Below, piece by piece: positions 19,415 through 28,179 of a stretch of 64,000 bases of DNA; the stretch's first letter is position 1; each line of letters opens with the position of its first letter. Made by a program: the position numbers and the translations under genes. The notes under the pieces were generated by a model. That model saw only the letters and a list, made by a program, of their open reading frames with translations. It had not been told where the DNA came from and searched no databases. This stretch comes from Rhodoluna sp. (lineage in GTDB: Bacteria; Actinomycetota; Actinomycetes; Actinomycetales; Microbacteriaceae): positions 1 to 64,000 of the forward strand of contig JAHEBZ010000004.1 of the NCBI GenBank assembly GCA_024641985.1. Direction: 5' to 3'.

Positions 19415-20542
19415 ATGAAGTCGCAAATGCATCGAATTAGTGACCTCCTGTTAGGCGCTTCCTCGATCTCGATCGACCAACGCGGGGCGCGCTTTAGCCG
19501 GCTGCCAGCCTGGGTTGTCGAGCGCATCGCGGGCGACCCGATCTTGCCATTTGTTGCCGCCGATGGTTCGGGCGTTCGGCTCAGTTTTTCAACCGAAGCC
19601 ACTCAAATTTTGCTTAGCCTCGAACTAACCGAGTTGAGGTTCGGCGACATGCCAGCCCAAACCGTGGCGGCAATTGCCGTGGTCGACGGCAAGCAAATTC
19701 GGTTCGATTTTGACTCGGTTGCAAACAGCATCAACCCACTAGCGCCCGGTGGCGGCACCTTTGGCGCCGCAAATTCTGAGATCAAACTTGAGTTGCCCCA
19801 AGGGTTGCACGAGGTCGAAATTTGGTTGCCCCAGAACTGCTCCTGTGTGATTGCCACCTTCGAGGCAAATGCAGAGCTGCACCAGCTAAGCGATTCAAAA
19901 CCACTCTGGGTTCACTATGGCAGCTCAATCAGCCACGCAAACGAAGCCGATGGCCCGCTAGGCGTTTGGCCGGTTTTTGCAGCCAAAGCTCTTGGCCTAA
20001 ACCTCTATAACCTCGGCCTCGCCGGCCAAGCTCACCTAGATCAATTTGCGGCTCGCACCATCGCCGATCTAAACCCCGATTTCATCTCACTCAAAATTGG
20101 CATCAACAACATCAACGGCAACTCACTAAGTTCACGCACCTACCCCCATGCGGTGCACGGCTTTATCGACACAATTCGCCAGCAGCACCAGCATGTTCCG
20201 ATCTTGGTTTCTACTGCTATTTTTTGCCCACCGCACGAGCAGGGTTTTGCGCCAACGATTTTTGACCCGGTGGCCGGCAAGGCTTTGGCTAGCCCCAAAC
20301 CTAACGAATTTTTCGAAACCACCATGAACCTTTCAAAGACCCGCGAACTCACCGAAGCTGTCATCGCCTTGCGCCAACAGACAGATTCGAACTTGTATTT
20401 GATGAGCGGCTTAGATCTGTTCGGTGAGGCCGATGCAACCGATTTACCCGACGACCTGCACCCCAACGCTGCAGGCTATCGCCGCATCGGCGAGCGCTTC
20501 GCTGCCCACCCACAAACAGCCAACTGGCTACTAAGGAAATAG
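19415..20542 (+). CDS. SGNH-family esterase with N-terminal beta-sandwich
   Basis: 375 residues. The first 155 or so look like the beta-sandwich of CE2-like or SGNH carbohydrate esterases. The hydrolase part has block I as GSSIS (Ser171 likely nucleophile), a block III-like GINN and DLHP with Asp347 and His349 completing the triad. It has no signal peptide. Removing acetyl or other acyl groups from rhamnose-containing oligosaccharides is the likely job given its neighbours. The start is weakly supported: no good RBS precedes the ATG, and a Met four codons on is possible. Confidence 0.75.
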   Translation: MKSQMHRISDLLLGASSISIDQRGARFSRLPAWVVERIAGDPILPFVAADGSGVRLSFSTEATQILLSLELTELRFGDMPAQTVAAIAVVDGKQIRFDFDSVANSINPLAPGGGTFGAANSEIKLELPQGLHEVEIWLPQNCSCVIATFEANAELHQLSDSKPLWVHYGSSISHANEADGPLGVWPVFAAKALGLNLYNLGLAGQAHLDQFAARTIADLNPDFISLKIGINNINGNSLSSRTYPHAVHGFIDTIRQQHQHVPILVSTAIFCPPHEQGFAPTIFDPVAGKALASPKPNEFFETTMNLSKTRELTEAVIALRQQTDSNLYLMSGLDLFGEADATDLPDDLHPNAAGYRRIGERFAAHPQTANWLLRK

Positions 20543-20544
20543 CA

Positions 20545-21492
20545 ATGACACCAGTAGATCCAGATTTTGCCAGCCGGTTTCACCTATTTGATGGCATCGC
20601 CGCCGATGCCTCCAGAGACGACTGGGCACCAAGCATCATGCCGTTGTTTGATGCTGGCACCTACGAATATGTTTCGCCGCCGCTGAGTGTCGAAAATCGC
20701 ACAATTCCTGGCCCTCAGGGCGAAATTCCGGTGCGCATTTATGCTCCCGAGGCTGTCTCTACGGGGCATCCGGGCCTGGTTTGGTTTCATGGCGGGGCGT
20801 TCATGTTTGGCGACCTAGACATGAAAGAAGCTGATGTTGTGTCGCGCGAAATTGCTCACCGGGCAGGTGCCGTGGTGATGTCGGTTGACTATCGATTGGT
20901 AACCCCAGATCGCAAGTTTCCGACCTCGCAAATCGATGGCTTGGCCGCAACGCAGTGGTTTATCGAGAATGCCGCAACCCTTGGCGTGAACCCTAACCAA
21001 ATCACCGTTGCCGGGGGCTCTGCGGGCGCCTGCCTAACCGCATCGGTAATGTTGCAGCTTCGCGATCGAGGTCAGACTGCGGGGCTTAGAAACATTCTGA
21101 TCTACCCAATCGCTCACAGCAATTTGCCCGATTTTTCTGATGACCTACTGGCAAAAACTGCCGAGATTCCGCCCCAACTTGTCTTTACTAAGCAAGACAC
21201 TATTTGGTTAAACAGCAACATGGGCTTCGAATCTGTCGACCCAAGTTATTACTGTTTTCCGGGTGACTCGGCCAACCACGCCGGGCTACCAAAAACACTG
21301 ATTATCAATGCAGAATACGATTCGCTGCGGGCATCGGGCGAGCGCTATTTCGAGCAACTGCAAGCCGCGGGCGTTGATGCCACTCAAATCACGGCAGTGG
21401 GCGCCCTGCACGGTCACCTAAATCGCAACCCGGGCGATTGTGCCGTTATGCATTTAACGCTAGATCAGATGGTCGAGTTCATCACCGGCTAA
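20545..21492 (+). CDS. Alpha/beta hydrolase, hormone-sensitive-lipase type
   Basis: 315 residues with HGG at 82-84 (oxyanion hole), nucleophile elbow GGSAG with Ser159, Asp259 and His289 or His291. Esterases of this family act on small acyl esters. It starts two bases after the SGNH esterase stop, so the pair is co-translated and may de-esterify the same substrate. A clear paralogue of the same length is encoded at 47487-48434, beside the CoA-transferase genes. Confidence 0.85.
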   Translation: MTPVDPDFASRFHLFDGIAADASRDDWAPSIMPLFDAGTYEYVSPPLSVENRTIPGPQGEIPVRIYAPEAVSTGHPGLVWFHGGAFMFGDLDMKEADVVSREIAHRAGAVVMSVDYRLVTPDRKFPTSQIDGLAATQWFIENAATLGVNPNQITVAGGSAGACLTASVMLQLRDRGQTAGLRNILIYPIAHSNLPDFSDDLLAKTAEIPPQLVFTKQDTIWLNSNMGFESVDPSYYCFPGDSANHAGLPKTLIINAEYDSLRASGERYFEQLQAAGVDATQITAVGALHGHLNRNPGDCAVMHLTLDQMVEFITG

Positions 21493-21509
21493 AACCGAGG
21501 CAAGCCTAA

Positions 21510-21550
21510 GCGCCCCCGCAAATACCTGTAATCAGCAATAGCGAGGGCGC
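21510..21550. other. Long-loop inverted repeat between esterase and lyase genes
   Basis: GCGCCCCCGC and GCGAGGGCGC pair over 10 bases with one mismatch around a 21-base loop, in a 136-base gap. There is no T-run. It may separate the esterase and lyase transcripts, or be chance. Confidence 0.3.
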
Positions 21551-21628
21551 ATTTGCGCATCCGGTGTGAAATTCAGGCAAAGATAGAACTAGACCCAATT
21601 CAAAGACGAATTCACGCGGAGATTTAAC

Positions 21629-22462
21629 ATGGCAGTCGCAAAAAAAATACCGGCAGATATTTCACGTTCATGGCTGTTGGTAAACGGAAATAAACCCGAG
21701 ATTTTTGACAAGGCAGCGGCCTCGCGTGCCGACCAAATCATTCTCGACATCGAAGATGCCGTTGACCCTAAAGACAAAGTCAAGGCGCTCGAGCAAGTGG
21801 CTCAGTGGCTCGAAGCTGGCGGCAAAGCCTGGGTTCGAATCAACGACCGGCTAACCCCATTTTGGGCGGCAGACTGTGCCCGCTTGAAGGGCATCAAAAA
21901 CCTGCAGGGAGTAATGCTTGCCAAGACCGAAGATGCCTCACACGTCGAAGACACTAACCTTGCCCTTGGCGGCAACGTGCCAATTATTGCCCTGGTCGAA
22001 TCGGCACTTGGCATCGAAGAGGCCCGCAATATTGCCTGCGCAAAGGGTGCGTTTAGGTTGGCATTCGGCAGCGGCGATTACCGCCGCGACACCGGCACCG
22101 CGGCCGACAACATGGCCATGCTTTACCCGCGCTCTCGCCTAGTGGTTGCCAGCCGCATCGGCGGGTTGCCCGGCCCAATCGATGGCCCCACCATCACCAC
22201 CAGCCACCCTCAGCTGCGCGAAGGTTCAGAACACGCGGTTATTTTGGGCCTAACCGGCAAGCTTTCTGTCGACCCAAGTCAAATACCGGTGATAAACGAA
22301 ACCATCTGCCCCAACCAAGCCGATGTAACCTGGGCTCGCGATTTTATGAACGATTTCGAGGCCGGCGGCCGGGTTATTCGCGATGGCTCAGACCTGCCTC
22401 GCCTTGCCCGCGCCGAAAAGATCGACAAGCTGGCCAAGGCCTTCGGCATCGAGCCTTTCTAA
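21629..22462 (+). CDS. CitE-like HpcH/HpaI aldolase / citrate lyase beta-type protein
   Basis: 277 residues with the CitE motif LDIEDAVDPKDK, the metal-ligand region around LVESALGIEEARN, and GSGDYRRDTG. Proteins of this fold cleave or form C-C bonds of short-chain acyl-CoAs or 2-oxoacids with Mg2+. No CitD or CitF partner is present, so it is not a true citrate lyase subunit. GGAG stands eight bases before the ATG. It is followed after two bases by GH43. Its part in sugar breakdown is unclear. Confidence 0.75.
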   Translation: MAVAKKIPADISRSWLLVNGNKPEIFDKAAASRADQIILDIEDAVDPKDKVKALEQVAQWLEAGGKAWVRINDRLTPFWAADCARLKGIKNLQGVMLAKTEDASHVEDTNLALGGNVPIIALVESALGIEEARNIACAKGAFRLAFGSGDYRRDTGTAADNMAMLYPRSRLVVASRIGGLPGPIDGPTITTSHPQLREGSEHAVILGLTGKLSVDPSQIPVINETICPNQADVTWARDFMNDFEAGGRVIRDGSDLPRLARAEKIDKLAKAFGIEPF

Positions 22463-22464
22463 TC

Positions 22465-23976
22465 ATGAGCTCTCGCCCGAACCCCATCATCCCTGGTTTC
22501 AACCCCGACCCATCGATTGTTCGCGTGGGCGACGATTATTACATCGTCAACTCGACTTTTGAATACCTGCCGGGTTTGCCCATTTATCACTCGCGCGACT
22601 TGGCTAACTGGAACCTAATTGGGCACGTGGCCAACCGGCCGGGGCAATTTCAGGGAGTTGGCGTAAAACCGCCCGGCGGCGCCTGGGCACCAACAATTCG
22701 TTTTTACGAAGGCAAGTTTTATGTTGTGGTTACCGACTTCTTTGGCCGAGGCAACTTGCTGTTCACCGCCGAAAACCCTGCCGGGCCTTGGAGCGATGGC
22801 ATTGAATTGGCAATTGGCGGCATCGACCCCGATCTTGCCTGGGATGAATTTGGCACCTGCTACCTCTCGGTATCTGGCCTCAATCTGAATTCTGAAGGCG
22901 GATTTGAGGGCCACAACGGCATTGCTCAGGTGAAGATTAATCACCTGACCGGTGAACTGCTTGAGGCCCCACGCCACCTGTGGGAGGGCAGCGGCTTGAT
23001 GTTTGCCGAAGGCCCGCACCTATACAAAATTGGCAAATACTGGTATCTGCTAACCGCCGAAGGTGGCACCGATCGCGGCCACGCGGTTTCGATCGGGCGC
23101 TCGCTATCGCCCGAGGGCCCCTGGCAAAACAACCCGGCCAACCCGCTCACCACGGCCGCCGGCAGCAACCGGCGGGTGCAAAACACCGGCCACGCCGACA
23201 TGTTCGAAGATGCCGAAGGCAACTGGCACATGGTGATGCTTGGCGTGCGCCCACGCGGCATGGTTAAGGCCTACTCGCCCCTGGGCCGCGAAACCTTTTT
23301 GACCGATGTGCACTGGGTAAACGAGTGGCCAGTTGTTGCGAGTTTTGACACCAACGAGCAAACCCCGCAACCAGAATTTCACGATGAGTTTGTTGGCCAG
23401 CAGCTTGGCCTCGAGTGGATGGGTGTTCGCCAACAGCCGGGCCAGGTGGCCGATTTGGTTGATGAAAATTTGATCATTTTTGGTAAGGGCGAAAGCCTAA
23501 ACGCCTACGAACCGGCAGCAATTTTGAAGCGTCAACGGCTTTTGCTTGGAACCGCCAGCGCAAAGATTAAGGTGGCCGGGGTTGGTGGCCTAGTGCTTCG
23601 CTATAACGAAACCACACACTACGAACTCGAAATTGCGAACGGCAAATTGGCGGCCAAAGTTAACCTGGCGTCAATTCACCAGAGCGTCGATGCGCCAAGC
23701 TTTGGTGCCAACGCACTCGATCAAGACGGCTTCGCGCGCTTGTTCTTAACCTTCAGGCAAGATGCCAAACCGTTCACCCCCGAAATTCTCACCTGCGACT
23801 TCATCGACATGGGCTTCATCGACAACACCGGCCAAAGGCACATAGTTGCCAGCTTTGATGGCCGCCACATGTCTAGCGAAGTGATTAGTTCGTTTACGGG
23901 CAGAGCGATCGGCTTTTATTGCATCGATGGCCAAACCACCGTTGCTTCATACAGCGAAGTGCCCCAGCAAACCTAA
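22465..23976 (+). CDS. Glycoside hydrolase family 43
   Basis: 503 residues: five-blade propeller (about 1-305) with catalytic Asp15 in NPDPS, Asp121 in IDPDLAWD and acid Glu182 in FAEGPHL, then a C-terminal concanavalin-like sandwich (about 310-500). This is the layout of bacterial beta-xylosidases and arabinofuranosidases. It is a paralogue of the truncated gene at the left edge. There is no signal peptide, so intracellular action on imported oligosaccharides is likely. It follows the CitE-like gene by two bases and converges with the second GH78, the two stops lying one base apart. Confidence 0.92.
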   Translation: MSSRPNPIIPGFNPDPSIVRVGDDYYIVNSTFEYLPGLPIYHSRDLANWNLIGHVANRPGQFQGVGVKPPGGAWAPTIRFYEGKFYVVVTDFFGRGNLLFTAENPAGPWSDGIELAIGGIDPDLAWDEFGTCYLSVSGLNLNSEGGFEGHNGIAQVKINHLTGELLEAPRHLWEGSGLMFAEGPHLYKIGKYWYLLTAEGGTDRGHAVSIGRSLSPEGPWQNNPANPLTTAAGSNRRVQNTGHADMFEDAEGNWHMVMLGVRPRGMVKAYSPLGRETFLTDVHWVNEWPVVASFDTNEQTPQPEFHDEFVGQQLGLEWMGVRQQPGQVADLVDENLIIFGKGESLNAYEPAAILKRQRLLLGTASAKIKVAGVGGLVLRYNETTHYELEIANGKLAAKVNLASIHQSVDAPSFGANALDQDGFARLFLTFRQDAKPFTPEILTCDFIDMGFIDNTGQRHIVASFDGRHMSSEVISSFTGRAIGFYCIDGQTTVASYSEVPQQT

Positions 23977-23977
23977 T

Positions 23978-26305
23978 TTAGATGCGGCAGCGGGCACTGG
24001 TTTCGGTGCCACCAAGCACAGCCACAACTCGGCCGTCGGGCATCACAATTGTGCCGCTTGTGTTGTCTGGCGCCAAAACCTCAACGATCACTTCAGAGCC
24101 GTCAAGGTGCCAGCCAACCGAAATCAAACCGTGTGGGCTGTCGAGCGTGGTCTTGGCGTGGCTTAGGCCGCCGCCCAAAACAGGCTTCACCTCGAAGGTC
24201 TGGTAACCCGGCGAGGTTGGCTTTAGGCCGGCAACATAGTGGTGCAAAAATGAAACCACAGCACCCTTCGAATAGTGGTTCAGCGAATCGTGGGCTTCGC
24301 CACTCTCATCTACGCCGTTCCAGCGTTCCCAAATTGTGGTTGCACCCTTCAGGCGCATGTTCATCCAAGATGGTTCTTGGTCTTGAAACAAAACTTGGTA
24401 TGCCAGCTGCGCATGGCCGTGTTCGGCGAGCACCGGAAGCAAGAACGGAGTAGACAAAAAGCCGGTTGCCAGGCGATTGCCATTGGCGCTAATCAGTGCA
24501 GCCAGATTATCGGCAACAGCCTGAGCCGACTCGCCCGGCACCAAACCAAACGCCAAAGCCCTGGAATGGGCCGCCTGGCTCTGGGTCTTTAGCAATCCAA
24601 CCTCATCAAGATATTCAAACTGCCAGGCATCGCGAATTTTATTGGCCAACGCTTGATAGCTAGCCGCCTGAACGGTTTTGCCAAGCACCTCGGCAACCTG
24701 GGCCAAATCGCGCGAAGAGCGATAGAAATAAGCGGTCGCAACCTCACCCTGGTTGTTTTGCATGGCATAAGCCATTGGGTCGCCGGCCACTCCAGGCTCT
24801 AGCCACTCGCCCCAGTGAAAACCGGTGTCCCAAATAAATTGTTCGTGCGGTTCTTGTGGCCCGGTCTTCGATTCGTGGCGCGCGCTTGCAGCCGCATTCT
24901 CGGCAAAGCCAACCCATCGAACCATGGCGTCAAAGCACTCGGCCAAGGCCTCGGTTTTGCCATATTCGCGCCAAGCCACAATTGGGGCCTGCACAATTAC
25001 ATCGCCCCACCCCGAAGACCCGTTCATCTTGCCCATCGGGCTATCAAAACCGGCCGATGGTGTAATGGGGGTAACGTTTGCAATTCGCCCGTCGGCGCCC
25101 TGATCTAACACCGCATCGGCAAGCCACTTGCGGCTAAACCCATCGATGTCATATAGGTAGGCCGCCGTCTCGGCAAACAATTGCCAGTCGCCAGACCAAC
25201 CGGCGCGCTCACGATGCGGGCAGTCGGTTGGCACATCGCAGGCATTGCCCCTAAACGACCAATCGGCAGCATTGTGCAACCAGGTCAGGCGTTCATCGCT
25301 GCTCTCGAACGTGCCAATCTTTTTCAAATCGGTGTGCACCACTACCGCACTGATGTCGCCCTTAGTGAGTTCGCCCTCGAACCCTTCGACGCGAACAAAC
25401 TGAAATCCGTGCGTAGTGAATTGTGGCTCAAACGCATCGCCCTCGATGCCGGCCGAAATAACCACATCAACCTGGTGATCTTTGATTGGGTGGGGCATAA
25501 ACGGAAACTGCACGTTTAGGTTGGCAGTCGAAATATTGCCGGTGTTTTGATCTAGCCACTCGGCGTGAGTAAGGGTAATTTGATTGCCGGCGCTGCCAAG
25601 GTTTTCGAGGTGGCACCAGCCATTAATGTTTTGGCCAAAATCGACAACAAACGAACCGTTTGGCAACTTGGTGATTGATTTCGGCGCGAGCGTTTCGATG
25701 CGGCGAACCGGCGGGGCGATTGGTTCGACCAAATCCGCAGCTACCTCGATGGCTGCCGGGGCAGACCAACCCGAGTCATCGAAGCCGGCCTGCGAAACGC
25801 TTGCATCGAACAGCCGGCGGTCTTCGACCTGGCCCAAAAATAGATCGGCACCCAAAATGTGCGAGGGCGCAAATTTGAAGGTGTCGTCGGTGCCAAAAAC
25901 GGTCTGCTTGCCCGAGCCATCAACCACAACCAACTCGGCAATTAGCGACACGTGCTCACCAAACTGCTTATCAGAGCGCATGATGTCGGCTGCGCCTCTA
26001 AACCAGCCGTCGGCAAGCAACACCGCCAGTGCGTTTGCGCCAGCCAAGATCTGCCCGGTCACATCATAGGTTTGCACCTGAATGCGCTGGCGATATTGAG
26101 TTGAACCAGGGGTTAGCTCTTGATCGCCAACTCGATTGCCGTTCAAGAATGCTTGATAAAGCCCCTGGGCCGAAACTCGCAAAGTAGCCGAAACCGGCGC
26201 TGCTGTTAGCTCGAATTCGCCGCGCAGCCAATATGCTGGGCGTTCTCCCTTGGCTGCCAGCTCGCCCTCAACGGGCGAAACCCAGGCGGCACGCAAGCCA
26301 GACAA
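23978..26305 (-). CDS. Alpha-L-rhamnosidase, GH78 (second copy)
   Basis: 775 residues with the GH78 plan: N-terminal sandwich domains (about 1-325), the alpha/alpha barrel with DCPHRERAGWSGD (Glu366 likely acid) and TIWERW (Glu660 likely base), and a C-terminal sandwich. It is shorter and divergent from the copy at 15445-18096, which suggests a different rhamnoside. The start is TTG at 26305, five bases after the ABC ATPase stop, making it the last gene of the sugar transporter operon. No signal peptide is seen. Confidence 0.9.
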   Translation of the reverse strand: MSGLRAAWVSPVEGELAAKGERPAYWLRGEFELTAAPVSATLRVSAQGLYQAFLNGNRVGDQELTPGSTQYRQRIQVQTYDVTGQILAGANALAVLLADGWFRGAADIMRSDKQFGEHVSLIAELVVVDGSGKQTVFGTDDTFKFAPSHILGADLFLGQVEDRRLFDASVSQAGFDDSGWSAPAAIEVAADLVEPIAPPVRRIETLAPKSITKLPNGSFVVDFGQNINGWCHLENLGSAGNQITLTHAEWLDQNTGNISTANLNVQFPFMPHPIKDHQVDVVISAGIEGDAFEPQFTTHGFQFVRVEGFEGELTKGDISAVVVHTDLKKIGTFESSDERLTWLHNAADWSFRGNACDVPTDCPHRERAGWSGDWQLFAETAAYLYDIDGFSRKWLADAVLDQGADGRIANVTPITPSAGFDSPMGKMNGSSGWGDVIVQAPIVAWREYGKTEALAECFDAMVRWVGFAENAAASARHESKTGPQEPHEQFIWDTGFHWGEWLEPGVAGDPMAYAMQNNQGEVATAYFYRSSRDLAQVAEVLGKTVQAASYQALANKIRDAWQFEYLDEVGLLKTQSQAAHSRALAFGLVPGESAQAVADNLAALISANGNRLATGFLSTPFLLPVLAEHGHAQLAYQVLFQDQEPSWMNMRLKGATTIWERWNGVDESGEAHDSLNHYSKGAVVSFLHHYVAGLKPTSPGYQTFEVKPVLGGGLSHAKTTLDSPHGLISVGWHLDGSEVIVEVLAPDNTSGTIVMPDGRVVAVLGGTETSARCRI

Positions 26306-26310
26306 AGCGC

Positions 26311-27096
26311 TTAGATGCCCTCTTGGGCGGGCAACGCACCGGTTATGTAACCGACGATCTTTTCGTAGGTTGTTTCGGTTGTTTGCACATCACAAACCTT
26401 GCGCCCGCGATTTAGAACCACCATGCGTGATGTGGCGTTGAACGCCAACGGCAGATCGTGGGTAACCACAACCACGGCAATGCCAGCGGCAGCCAGGCGC
26501 TTGATGAGCCCCTCAACCATCACTTTTTGCTCATAGCCCAAAGCTGCTGTTGGTTCGTCGAGCAACAAAATGCCATTTGGTTTGCCGTTTACACGCACGG
26601 CCGCACGCGCAAGCGCCACACCCTGGCGCTGGCCACCCGAAAGCATTTCAACAGGTCGGGTTAGGTTGGCAATTTTTACGCCAAGCAATTCGGTTTCGGC
26701 ATTGGCTTCGGCAATCATCTTTTTGCGGTCAACAAAGCCAAGCCACCCAAGCGGGCCCTTGCGCAGAATCTCGCGGCCAAGCAGCAGGTTGGTGGCGCTG
26801 TCTAGCGCATCAACCAAGGCAAGGTCTTGGTAAACCATCTCGATGCCGGCATTGGCCGAATCTTTTGGTGCGTGAAAATGCACTTCTTCTCCGTGCACAC
26901 GAATTGTGCCGCGGGTTTGTTTGTGCACACCAGACATCAATTTAAGCAGAGTCGATTTGCCGGCGCCGTTGTCACCAAGCAAAGCCACTGCCTCGCCCTG
27001 GTTCACCTTAAAGTTAATGCCGTCTAGGGCCTTCACATATCCATAGTGAAGTTCAATTCCCTCTAGGTCGAGGGCTACAGATTTCTGTTCGCTCAT
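26311..27096 (-). CDS. Sugar ABC transporter ATPase, single-domain (FrcA-like)
   Basis: 261 residues with Walker A GDNGAGKST at 41-49, signature LSGGQ at 152-156 and Walker B ILLLDEP at 176-182. Unlike the duplicated RbsA/XylG ATPases it carries one nucleotide-binding domain, as in FrcA of the fructose-type CUT2 importers. It would act as a homodimer with the permease encoded upstream. Linked to a rhamnosidase, it most likely powers rhamnose or rhamnoside uptake; the sugar is inferred. Confidence 0.88.
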   Translation of the reverse strand: MSEQKSVALDLEGIELHYGYVKALDGINFKVNQGEAVALLGDNGAGKSTLLKLMSGVHKQTRGTIRVHGEEVHFHAPKDSANAGIEMVYQDLALVDALDSATNLLLGREILRKGPLGWLGFVDRKKMIAEANAETELLGVKIANLTRPVEMLSGGQRQGVALARAAVRVNGKPNGILLLDEPTAALGYEQKVMVEGLIKRLAAAGIAVVVVTHDLPLAFNATSRMVVLNRGRKVCDVQTTETTYEKIVGYITGALPAQEGI

Positions 27097-27101
27097 GGTT
27101 T

Positions 27102-28100
27102 TTACTTCGCTTCCTTGTGAGCCGAAACTTTTGATTTGCCAACCGCCTGGCGGGCAACGGCCTTGCCAAGGTAGTGCTCACCAGCCAACGCGCTAATCAG
27201 CAATAGACCGGTGATGGTGATTGTCCAGTATGGCTGGATGTTCATAATCAAGAGGCCGCTGCCGATGGTCGAAATAACCAGCGCACCAACCAAGACCTTG
27301 GGCAAACTTCCGCGGCCACCGGCAAGAGAAATGCCCGAGAGCGCCACCGCGGTGAGGCCATCAAACAAGACTCCGGTTGCGGCGGTAGGTGTGGCCTGTG
27401 CGGTGTAGGCGCAGGTAACTACGCCGCCAAGCGCAGCCAAGGCGCCCGACAGGATGAAACCAAGCAGGCGATAGGTGTTTGCGTTTACACCTGCCCGACG
27501 AAGTGCCTCGGCGTTGCCACCGGCAGCCAAGAAGCGAATTCCGCCGCGGGTTTTAGTCAAGAAAATTGTTCCGATTGCGAATACAACAATCACTACATAG
27601 AAGGTTGAAGGCAGCCCGAAGTAGATTTCGGTGCCAAGCCAACCCAGTGTGTCCATCTTGTCGAAAAGAGGGATGCCGTCAGAAAGAATTGCGGCCAAAC
27701 CGCTGGTTACCGAAAGCATACCGATGGTTACAGCAAGAGGGTTCAAACCGGTCTGCACGATCAAACCGTTGGCATAGCCAATGAGCGCACCAATTGCAAC
27801 CGCGATGGCAATAGAGAGAAACGGGTCAAAGCCCCCACCAATCAGCTTGCCCAAAATGATGCCGGCAACTGCAGCGGTGCCCGGAACCGAGAGGTCGAGT
27901 GCGCCAGAGAACACACCCATGGCAATCGATGCGGCAAAAATTGCACTGATCGATGCGGCACCCAGAATAAGGCTAGCGTTTTCGAAGGTTCCAAAAATTG
28001 GAGAGGTAGAGGCAAAAAGTGCCCACAGTGCGATTAGCAAAATTGTGATGCCCCAGCTTCGAATGAAGACTAAGACTGAGAGTGAATCTGGCTTTTTCAT
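27102..28100 (-). CDS. Sugar ABC transporter permease (FrcC/RbsC-like)
   Basis: 332 residues with eight to ten hydrophobic segments and the BPD_transp_2 signature region near ALRRAGVNANTYRLLGFILSG. It belongs to the CUT2 class with the single-domain ATPase and a RbsB-like binding protein. It stops five bases before the ATPase start. The 79-base gap to the upstream binding-protein gene contains a very stable stem-loop. Confidence 0.9.
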   Translation of the reverse strand: MKKPDSLSVLVFIRSWGITILLIALWALFASTSPIFGTFENASLILGAASISAIFAASIAMGVFSGALDLSVPGTAAVAGIILGKLIGGGFDPFLSIAIAVAIGALIGYANGLIVQTGLNPLAVTIGMLSVTSGLAAILSDGIPLFDKMDTLGWLGTEIYFGLPSTFYVVIVVFAIGTIFLTKTRGGIRFLAAGGNAEALRRAGVNANTYRLLGFILSGALAALGGVVTCAYTAQATPTAATGVLFDGLTAVALSGISLAGGRGSLPKVLVGALVISTIGSGLLIMNIQPYWTITITGLLLISALAGEHYLGKAVARQAVGKSKVSAHKEAK

Positions 28101-28127
28101 TGGCTTTTCTTTTTGTTGTTGAATGAA

Positions 28128-28169
28128 AATTAGTTTCCCCTCGGTTTGCGCACCGAGGGGAAACTAATT
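28128..28169 (-). terminator. Intra-operon stem-loop after the sugar-binding-protein gene
   Basis: A perfect 17-bp stem (AATTAGTTTCCCCTCGG and its complement) with an eight-base loop, 10 bases past the binding-protein stop. Only a short T-pair follows on the minus strand, so full termination is unlikely. It matches the position of the element at 7199-7232 and probably sets the binding protein in excess over permease by 3' protection or partial termination. Confidence 0.75.
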
Positions 28170-28179
28170 GATCTGTGTG

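Noticed and set aside
23959-23996. GTGCCC/GGGCAC inverted repeat at the GH43/GH78 convergence
   Set aside because: Only six pairs, a long loop, inside both coding ends and without T-runs.
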